DNA from: Schistosoma mansoni
Taxonomy: Eukaryota > Platyhelminthes > Trematoda > Strigeidida > Schistosomatidae
Reading direction: 5' to 3'
NCBI RefSeq assembly: GCF_000237925.1
Contig: NC_031495.1
Span: 806,001 to 870,000 of the forward strand
DNA: 64,000 nt
Positions 59,301-64,000 of the stretch are shown here, in pieces; position 1 is the stretch's first letter; each line of letters begins with the position of its first letter. Both the position numbers and the translations under genes were made by a program. Below the pieces are notes generated by a model. It did not search any database, was not told the origin of the DNA, and saw only the letters and a list, made by a program, of their open reading frames with translations.

Positions 59301-62300
59301 ACCATTCACAACAAATAATCATAACCAAAGATGGATAGTGGCTAGCAATGGAATCCAGGACGCGCGTTTCGTCCTATTTGAGACTCTTCAGCTGAATGTA
59401 CCTGCATCTCAGAGTTGATGTTCACTCTGGGACTCGAACCCAATACCTTTCGCTTCAAACGCCATCGCGTTATCCACTCAGCTACTGCGTTCTAATAGCC
59501 ACTTGCTTATGCAATGGGGTGAAGTTTAAGTTCACCTAGTATTACTTGTTTAAAGCGAAAGGTACTAGGTTCGAGTCCCAGAGTGAACATCAACTCTGAG
59601 ATGCAGGTACATCCAGCTAACGAGTCTCAAATAGGACGAAACGCGCGTCAAACTGGATTCCACTGCTAGCCATTATCCATCTTTGTTTACAATGCTTGTG
59701 AATTAAGGCTATATCGAGGCAATACGCACAAGATGCACATATGACAATAAGAGACTGACCAGTTGCAGTCCTAAACATCAGTGGGAAGATTCAAGCAAGT
59801 AATACTAAGTTAATTTAATTCTTAATATTGTGTGTTAATGGGCATTCTCTCTCTCTTTGAAATTTGAATCTATCACTCTCAACTTGTTTCCGTTGTTCCA
59901 TAAACCTGACTTTTAACTATTGTCTAGGAAGTCTGGTTTTGCTTGACACATTTTATTTATATCTGGAAAAATTAAATTAACTATAGTTTTTGAATTGTCA
60001 TGCAGCTCAATAGTAAAGACTATAGCTTTCAACTCATACGCTTCAACATTAAGAATTAAGAAGATTAGAATTTGGGAGAACACAAAGAGTGTATGCACCA
60101 GCGCCATTGCAAACGATTTTAAGCCATGTCATTCAAGGTCTCTAACCATCGATTGCTATCATCTCGTGGATCCCAACCAGGTAGTCTACACCTACCAACA
60201 TGGCTCGGTTCAATTGTCAGTGACTTCACGAATTTGTGCCACGTTTTGTTCTGGCCGCCACGAGCTTTCTTCCAACCTACTCCTACACCATAATAAATCA
60301 TTGCACGTCGTGGCAGTTGGTAGTTGGGCATACGTAACACGTGTCCCAGCCATCTCAACTGTTGAACATAAGTTAGTTTCTAAATTCCATAGGATTGCCA
60401 AGCAAGATTTGATGGGATTACTTAGTTAAATCTTCTATTGATGCTGAATTCGTGATTTATCTCTTGTTTTTATTTCTTTATAGCGTGATATGTTGCTTGA
60501 TCAATTGAAAAATTTATTCAGTGTGAATGTGTTAATATATTGTTCTATGCGAAAGGTAAGAATGCTTTATACAATGTACAATGGTTTCTATATTACCAAT
60601 TAATGAATTATTATCAGATTAATAGTTGAATTCATGAATTGATCTAAGCTAGACTATCATTGAAAACCTGGAAGTACTAGATGACCGTTTCGTTCTAGTA
60701 TGAGACTCCTCAGTAGTGTACATCCACGATCCCGCATACAGGACTGGAACTCAGGAGCTTTGATCTTGCACGCGAACGCTTAACCTCTAGATCACTGAGT
60801 GAGGGCACCCAACAGTGTTAGTGTCCTACTCCAATTGACTTTACTCAACCCTTCATCGATTGTTTGAAGGGGATAACTGTCTCCAGCCGACACGAATTGA
60901 ACTTTATGAAAACTATCAAAGTGAAATCTAATGAGATAAAAGGATCCAACTTTTACAGCGTTGAACGTAGTTGATAACGGATAAACAAATTACGGAGAAA
61001 GTCCGAGTTTCGAACTGTGTTCAGTTAAATATCAGTTGAAATTCTTACACTTTACGTCTATCCAGAGTCTATGTATGAAGTCCTAAGGAGTGGTAAACCT
61101 GGGACCACCGAGTAAGTAATGCAGTTGTTAGGACAAGGGTACTAGGTAAGGATGCCAAATCGATTGATGAAATAGTGAAACGTCATCAGATGAGATGACT
61201 GGGACACGTGTTACGTATATCCAACCACCGACTGCCCCAACGTGCAATGTTTTATGGTGTGGGAGTAGGTTGGAAGAAAGATAAGGGCGGCCAGACCAAA
61301 ACGTGACACAAATCCATGAAGTCACTGACTAGTGGACTGAGCCATGTTGTTATGTGTGCATTGACTGGTTGGGATCCACGAGATGATAGCAATCGATGGT
61401 TAAAGACCTTGAATGACATGGCTCGAAATCGTTTGGAATAGCAAAGGTGCATCCACTCTTTGTGTTCTACCAAATTATAATCTTCGGAAGTCTTCATGTC
61501 CCTTTCTTTTTTCTCTTCCCGAATTTATTTCACTGGATTATACTCCTTGAATAACATCTTCAAACCCTAATCTTTCGGATTGATTCTTTTACTCTTATTA
61601 CTTCTACCACTGTGAGACTTGAATCGACAACTGCATCTCTGTGTTAATGTGGTATGGCAACTCGAACTGATGTACGTACGTACAAAGTTCTATGTTGTGA
61701 CTGACTGACTGAAGGAGTGGTAAAATTATACGGCGATAATGAATATTCGAAGCAGAAAGGGTCAAGATTTAAGATTTCGAGTTAGTTTAATAGATCTCTT
61801 TATATATTGCTTGTAATTGTCTTGTAGAAAATTGACAGCTTATTGCCTTGGTTTGGTCTGACTACTCCAAAATTTTTATTACCTAAATCCTATCCAGATA
61901 CAGTCGTCAAAATAGACCATAATGCTGTAGCAACATTTCCCTTTTGGGATGTATAAAACAACTAAATTATTATGAACATTGTCAGAAAGATTGTTACTGT
62001 CCTGATTAGATTATGCCAATCATTTAAAACTTTGCAAGAGAAACAGTTTTTTTCATAGTTGAAATCATGATTCAATTGAAGCTAGACTACCATCGAAAAC
62101 CTGGAAGCACTAGACGGCCGTTCCGTCCTATTATGTTACTCCTTAGCAGTGCGCATCCACGATCTCGTACTCGCGAGATTCGAACGCAGGACCTACCAGT
62201 CTCGAAACAGTTTCTTGTAGAAACGCATCAACAATGAAAGTAAAAACCAACCAACCAAACAAACATACCCTAAGAAATGTTAACTACAAGCTTTAGTTCT

Positions 62301-63531
62301 GTAATTGAATGTTAATATGAGTTAATATGAGTCAATCGTAGATAAAACCTTCAGCCTAATATGAAAGTTCCTTTTCAAGTTGTAACATGTCACAATAGTA
62401 AATAAATACTGAGTAAACATTATTGAAAAAAGAGAAAAGATGATAGGTTATCTATTGTATACTCATGTTGTGTAGCACATGACTTTTGTAAATATTGTAG
62501 ATCGTTTTCACTTCAAGCAATGATAACCTAATCTACAGAGTTACATCATTAACACCTATGAGTCTACAATGTACCCTGGCTTATTGGTACTTACCCTAGG
62601 CTTCAGCGATTATTATTTTCTTGACTGGGGTACCTAGCCTGTCATATGCCCTGATAGTGTTCTCGTGACTTTCGGGTTGCCTGATCTGCCAAGGGCAATG
62701 GGACAGTGCATGACATTATTGTTGTGTCCTAGGTTCAAAGAGAATTGTTTGCTATATGCATGCAAGTCTGCCCCGTTATTGTTCCTATTAGTTCTTATGA
62801 GCCTTCTCACAAGGAGGGGTGGGGTTAGAAAAGGTCGACCCTAAAAATGCACACCTCGCCTTATCCCACGGATTTCCGTCTCCGGCGGTACGGAGCTAAC
62901 ACGTCAAAAATCCCCCACAAAAAGGCCGTGTGTGACCGGCCTCAAGCAGTTGTCCCTTGGGCACTGCGGTCACGCTCCCAGGTCGTTAAGACCAACACTA
63001 ATCCAACTTCTTTTTCAAGTACCTCAAGAAATACCCTTCCACGGTGTTTGCAGCCGGGAAGTGATATTAGCCCTCATACTCGTAACAGCACACGAGACCA
63101 AGTTGGTCACATTCAAATCCTTCCTACACCTGACTGAGACAATAGGGTAATGAATTATGATATTGCTGATCATGTTCCTTTTTTATATTAGTTTCTTAAC
63201 TTGTTGTAATCATGTTTCATTTCTTGTTTCTTTCTTTCTTGTATTTGTTTTGGCTCATATATATGCTTAGCATCAACCAGGCAGATTGTCTGAAATTCGA
63301 ATTTGTTTAAATCCATCATTAGAATTCATTGATTGTTTTACATCATCTGCAAACAAAATTAATCATCAACTATTTTCGAATCATTTTTATAAAACTGTCT
63401 ATGGTCATTCTGTATGCAAATCCTTGTTACCATGGTTATATCAATCTCCAATTTGTTTAAATCAACCATCTACTATATTATCAAACAATGTACCATGTCC
63501 AGAAGAGTTAATATTTCCAAAATTTAATTAA
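41271..63531 (+). CDS. Secreted ribonuclease T2 family protein
   Basis: Eight exons join in phase (41271-41394, 42218-42264, 45656-45728, 49250-49317, 50865-50981, 56174-56222, 60484-60555, 63271-63531) into about 269 residues ending in TAA. The first exon gives a hydrophobic signal core ([14 protein letters not shown]), then [12 protein letters not shown], typical of the RNase T2 N-terminus. CAS I is [10 protein letters not shown] (His54) and CAS II is [11 protein letters not shown] (His106, Glu107, Lys110, His111), so the catalytic residues are all present. EIRICLN near residue 190 and several Cys fit the family. The enzyme cleaves RNA via a 2',3'-cyclic intermediate, usually extracellularly or in lysosomes. 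Schistosomes have the egg-secreted family member omega-1, but I cannot say whether this is that gene or the housekeeping form. The start codon is not found in the first exon, so a short upstream exon is likely. Confidence 0.92.
42218..42264 (+). CDS. RNase T2 exon 2: catalytic site I
   Basis: Strong pyrimidine tract plus TTCAG, donor GTAAGT. It encodes [15 protein letters not shown] and two bases of Trp. The active-site His of HGLWP is here. The exon is only 47 bp. Confidence 0.9.
42379..42803 (-). mobile_element. Probable solo LTR (Gypsy-like fossil)
   Basis: A ~425-bp block very similar to 54657-55080. On the - strand it has a TATA motif (GGTTTATATACC side) and AATA-rich poly(A)-like region, and an end near TGACACAC. 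It lies in intron 2 of the RNase T2 gene. Old, diverged; no internal region attached. Confidence 0.6.
42880..44580. mobile_element. Ty3/Gypsy-like fossil with opposed LTR-like ends
   Basis: Integrase-region sequence lies on the - strand at about 43245-44030, including [27 protein letters not shown] and [11 protein letters not shown]. It is flanked by near-identical ~300-bp repeats at 42895-43200 and 44270-44575, in inverted orientation; each contains a TATA motif (GTATATAAATG) on its outward-reading strand. Normal LTRs are direct, so two element ends appear joined tail to tail. Broken; several breaks. The high identity of the repeats suggests a fairly recent event. Confidence 0.75.
45209..45263 (-). 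ncRNA. Hammerhead ribozyme, family A, left arm
   Basis: Antisense CTGAGGA, stem II three pairs (GTC/GAC), GAAAC GGCC GTC; core conserved. Confidence 0.65.
45425..45480 (+). ncRNA. Hammerhead ribozyme, family A, right arm
   Basis: Nearly the exact inverse of the left arm; sense within RNase T2 intron 2. Confidence 0.65.
45656..45728 (+). CDS. RNase T2 exon 3
   Basis: AATATAG acceptor, GTAAAT donor. The first G completes the Trp of HGLWP; it then reads [18 protein letters not shown] and RIELIK. Confidence 0.88.
45822..46338 (+). repeat. Family C element, complete, with target duplication
   Basis: CCCCCAAATTCCCTGGTACG to (ATAA)n. ACTATATG occurs at 45814-45821 and 46339-46346. Confidence 0.87.
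46377..48135. mobile_element. Unidentified element with ~250-bp inverted ends
   Basis: 46377-46650 and 47885-48135 are inverted copies, roughly 85 to 90 percent alike by eye (shared GGAAAATCTTTGAGAAGTCC, CCTTACCCGTGTAGCATATA, ACAGGCTTCGTTGA). The interior of ~1.2 kb has open frames at 46577-46894 (-) and 47287-47553 (+) that I do not recognise. Options are a DNA transposon with long TIRs or two opposed LTR-type ends like the unit at 42.9 kb. It lies in intron 3 of the RNase T2 gene. Confidence 0.6.
48793..49065 (-). repeat. SM-alpha-like repeat (family B)
   Basis: Antisense unit with ribozyme and tRNA-like boxes; the 5' side is truncated after TTCATTTAGTATTGTTTATT. Confidence 0.8.
48838..48903 (-). 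ncRNA. Hammerhead ribozyme, SM-alpha type
   Basis: Antisense CCAG-CTGACGA-GTCC-CAAATA-GGAC-GAAAC, GTC and CTGG. The core is complete; the stem III loop is three bases longer than usual. Confidence 0.72.
49250..49317 (+). CDS. RNase T2 exon 4
   Basis: TTTTGTAG acceptor, GTAAGG donor. It encodes [19 protein letters not shown] then EDF and two bases of Trp, matching the stretch between the two catalytic motifs. Confidence 0.87.
49735..49945 (+). repeat. Family A copy without 5' region
   Basis: Starts ACACCATCGAATGCCGGCTC, with box A and box B, ribozyme and TTGACTCACGCTTTCAACTA end. In RNase T2 intron 4. Confidence 0.82.
49838..49892 (+). ncRNA. Hammerhead ribozyme, family A
   Basis: CTGAGGA, GTCC/GGAC, GAAAC GGCC GTC, and stem I GCATTG/CAGTGC: all core positions are intact and in sense with the host intron. 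Confidence 0.75.
50125..50300 (+). repeat. Family A copy, truncated
   Basis: Starts inside the tRNA-like region (GTTAAGTGCTCTGGCGCGAG); ribozyme core changed (TTCAGAAG). Confidence 0.75.
50303..50820 (-). repeat. Family C element, complete
   Basis: (TTTA)n tail at 50303 to GGGGCATTTAGGGGC. It lies between a family A copy and RNase T2 exon 5. Confidence 0.82.
50865..50981 (+). CDS. RNase T2 exon 5: catalytic site II
   Basis: TTTTTTCTAG acceptor, GTAAGA donor. It encodes [10 protein letters not shown] with the two His, Glu and Lys of CAS II, then a helical stretch ending SRVNLL. A family C repeat ends only about 45 bp upstream. Confidence 0.93.
50990..52130. other. Intron 5 stretch, nothing recognised
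   Basis: AT-rich. A weak family E match at 51760-51810. Confidence 0.4.
52140..52385 (+). mobile_element. LINE 3' tip with TGAC-type tail
   Basis: Ends TTATGACTAACTGATTAACT, GACTGAG, like the LINE tails at 18290 and 61715. Coding part absent. Confidence 0.4.
52706..53099. repeat. Family A unit cut by a LINE
   Basis: Short antisense left end (GGGGGTTTTGTGGAGATTTT...GCCACCATG), then a sense unit with 5' region, boxes and a decayed ribozyme. It breaks at GCTGCAATTG, where the LINE tail begins. Confidence 0.78.
53100..54656 (-). mobile_element. Non-LTR retrotransposon (LINE), 5' truncated and internally deleted
   Basis: 54335-54655 encodes APE endonuclease parts ([20 protein letters not shown]). 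A frameshift near 54350 leads to 53313-54374, with SDHALV (endonuclease end), a linker, and the first RT block ([37 protein letters not shown]). The frame then jumps to the ORF end ([19 protein letters not shown]), so the RT active site is deleted. The 3' UTR ends TTTGTGTGGCGCATATGTAT...TAAATAAATAAA. Autonomous movement is not possible for this copy. Inserted beside an LTR fossil. Confidence 0.88.
54657..55080 (-). mobile_element. LTR fossil of the same family as 42379-42803
   Basis: A ~424-bp block; on the - strand TATATAAACC, then AATAAATGATTT. It abuts the LINE at 54656. Old and without attached internal region. Confidence 0.6.
55258..55695 (+). repeat. Family C element, 3' truncated
   Basis: CCCCAAATGCCCTGGTACGG to GTAGTTTCCCAGCGCT; hairpin and tail missing. 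Confidence 0.78.
55885..56050 (+). repeat. Family A copy, truncated
   Basis: Starts at AGACTGGTAGGTCCTGCGTT (box B region) and keeps ribozyme and end. Confidence 0.78.
55942..55996 (+). ncRNA. Hammerhead ribozyme, family A
   Basis: CTGAGGA, GTCC/GGAC, GAAA, GTC cleavage, stem I GCACTG/CAGTGC. One wobble in stem III. Sense in RNase T2 intron 5. Confidence 0.68.
56174..56222 (+). CDS. RNase T2 exon 6
   Basis: CTTTTCAG acceptor, GTTAGT donor. It encodes [16 protein letters not shown] after completing a Ser codon. A family A palindrome begins just after the donor. Confidence 0.8.
56235..56512. repeat. Family A palindromic unit
   Basis: Antisense copy up to box B (TCGAACCCAAGACC), then a truncated sense ribozyme end. 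It starts a dozen bases after the RNase T2 exon 6 donor. Confidence 0.8.
56990..57117 (+). repeat. Family C 3' end fragment
   Basis: CACCCGGGCAGTATCCTAGC to TGAATAAATAAATAAAC: only the hairpin and LINE-like tail. Confidence 0.78.
57125..57600 (-). mobile_element. LINE reverse transcriptase fragment
   Basis: The antisense strand encodes [16 protein letters not shown], then [11 protein letters not shown] and, in another frame, [20 protein letters not shown], an RT block with the motif A Asp. Truncated and shifted. An RTE copy is inserted at 57632. Confidence 0.75.
57632..58172 (+). mobile_element. RTE-type LINE, 5'-truncated insertion with 13-bp duplication
   Basis: Encodes [46 protein letters not shown]; a frameshift near 57970, then [20 protein letters not shown]. 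Tail GGCGTAAGTAG. GTGATACACGTGA at 57619-57631 and 58173-58185 is the target duplication. Confidence 0.9.
58590..59095 (+). repeat. Family C element, diverged
   Basis: CATATGCCCTACTACGGTCG to TGTTTAAATAAATAATTAG; the whole order is kept with many substitutions. Confidence 0.78.
59325..59815. repeat. Two SM-alpha-like units head to head
   Basis: Antisense unit 59325-59550, then a sense unit 59552-59815 that continues past the ribozyme into the next monomer start (GGCTATATCGAGGCAATACG), as expected of tandem or dimeric SM-alpha RNA. Confidence 0.8.
59354..59412 (-). ncRNA. Hammerhead ribozyme, SM-alpha type
   Basis: Antisense TTCAG-CTGAAGA-GTC..GAC-GAAAC GCGC GTC-CTGGA; all core bases fit CTGANGA/GAAA. 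The sense copy at 59605-59665 has CTAACGA and is probably dead. Confidence 0.72.
60050..60365 (-). mobile_element. LINE ORF C-terminal fragment
   Basis: Encodes [40 protein letters not shown] and [20 protein letters not shown], the C-terminus of an RTE-like RT ORF; a stop follows where the relative at 61430 continues. Confidence 0.82.
60484..60555 (+). CDS. RNase T2 exon 7
   Basis: TTTATAG acceptor, GTAAGA donor. It encodes [20 protein letters not shown] and SMRK, comparable with the family segment before the C-terminal Cys-rich part. Confidence 0.8.
60618..60905 (-). repeat. Family A copy
   Basis: Antisense ribozyme, core and part of the 5' region, decayed. It starts about 60 bp after the RNase T2 exon 7 donor. 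Confidence 0.7.
61095..61715 (+). mobile_element. LINE 3' end with TGAC tail
   Basis: The sense strand encodes [24 protein letters not shown] sequence and [20 protein letters not shown], interrupted by stops, then a ~260-bp 3' UTR and GTTGTGACTGACTGACTGA tail. Same family as 60050-60365. Confidence 0.8.
62052..62205 (-). repeat. Family A end fragment
   Basis: Antisense ribozyme end to box B (TCGAACGCAGGACC); ribozyme core changed. Confidence 0.72.
62570..63150 (+). other. GC-richer segment of unknown origin
   Basis: Composition differs sharply from its surroundings (CGCC, CCGGCGG, GGCCGTG runs). A 96-codon open frame at 62847-63137 is rich in Pro, Arg, Ser and Thr. It may be the 5' region of a transposable element sitting in the last RNase T2 intron; no motif proves it. 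Confidence 0.35.
63271..63531 (+). CDS. RNase T2 terminal exon
   Basis: GCTTAG acceptor; 86 codons to TAA at 63529-63531. It begins [14 protein letters not shown], the RNase T2 C-terminal strand with a conserved Cys, and has a longer Cys-containing tail than vertebrate RNASET2. Confidence 0.85.
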   Translation, partial: HQPGRLSEIRICLNPSLEFIDCFTSSANKINHQLFSNHFYKTVYGHSVCKSLLPWLYQSPICLNQPSTILSNNVPCPEELIFPKFN

Positions 63532-63593
63532 AAAAAAGTAATTATTCATTTTTTTAAAAAAGTTCTATCCATCTAATTGTATTCAATCCATGG

Positions 63594-63610
63594 TATATAT
63601 ATATATATAT
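63594..63610. repeat. (TA)n microsatellite
   Basis: TATATATATATATATAT in the likely 3' UTR of the RNase T2 gene. Confidence 0.85.
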
Positions 63611-63792
63611 GTGTAGATAATTTGTTCCCCCTCACCCTAGTTACTACACCTTTTGTTACCATGGCGTTTATCATTATTATAGAGATTATTATTATTCAGT
63701 TTTTATTCATGTATTCTGTTATGTAATGAGAAGAATTGTTGGTTTGTTTTTTTTTTTGTATTATTTAAACCCCCAAAAAATAATGACAATTT

Positions 63793-63885
63793 TAATAGTT
63801 GAGATCATCAGTCACTTGAAGTTAGATAGATACCACCATGGAAGGTTCCAAGTGTTCCATGGTGGTATCTAGCTTCATGATCTCC
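63793..63885. repeat. Family A minimal palindrome
   Basis: GAGATCATCAGTCACTTGAA...CCACCATGGAA on the left and TTCCATGGTGGTATCTAGCT, TCATGATCTC on the right pair as arms; the tRNA-like core and ribozyme are gone. Confidence 0.7.
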
Positions 63886-64000
63886 CTTTTATAATAATAA
63901 ACAAATTGTTTTGTATTAGATCACTTCATTATTGTATGTTGTTTCTATTTAAACTACCTTTTACAAACAAAACTTTATCCGTTTTTACCATAATTTATAT

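Overview
This window looks like flatworm nuclear DNA, almost certainly from a blood fluke (Schistosoma). It is AT-rich, genes are split into small exons by kilobase introns, and the introns are packed with schistosome-style repeats: SM-alpha-like tRNA-derived units with hammerhead ribozymes, RTE-type and CR1-like LINE pieces, and Ty3/Gypsy fossils. Species cannot be fixed from the sequence alone.

Three host genes can be read, all on the + strand. (1) 449-7131: the last three exons of a CAP-superfamily protein (venom-allergen-like/GLIPR2 type) ending in a possible prenylation box, CVII. (2) 22135-23889, possibly with a 5' exon near 10 kb: a nuclear-looking protein with a Lys-rich stretch and a poly-Ser tail, similar to NKAPD1. 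(3) 41271-63531: eight exons of a secreted RNase T2 with signal-peptide core, both catalytic motifs and a stop codon. Splice phases agree across every junction reported in genes 1 and 3 and in the two main exons of gene 2.

The rest is mostly mobile DNA. Family A (about 23 copies) has a tRNA-like core plus a hammerhead ribozyme, and many copies are palindromic units with long terminal inverted repeats. Family B is the SM-alpha type: a different tRNA-like head with the classic schistosome hammerhead. Family D, beside a 200-bp assembly gap, is a third tRNA-like plus hammerhead combination. Family C (about 520 bp, 12 copies) is a retroposed element whose last ~65 bp match the 3' end of a LINE at 53101-54655. 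RTE-type LINE 3' ends occur at 3.6, 16.2, 17.1, 28.6-29.8, 31, 33.4 and 57.6 kb; other LINE pieces lie at 18.1, 37, 52.2, 53-54.6, 57.1, 60 and 61 kb. Gypsy-like fossils lie at 4.3-6.1 kb and 42.4-44.6 kb, with a related LTR at 54.7-55.1 kb. An uncharacterised unit with long inverted ends sits at 46.4-48.1 kb.

Regions 7.3-12.0, 12.4-14.9, 20.5-21.6, 25.9-27.4, 35.7-37.0 and 37.7-41.2 kb hold no gene that I can recognise. The most notable biology is the co-occurrence of three unrelated tRNA-head/hammerhead families, several copies with intact catalytic cores, some lying in sense orientation inside introns of the RNase T2 gene.
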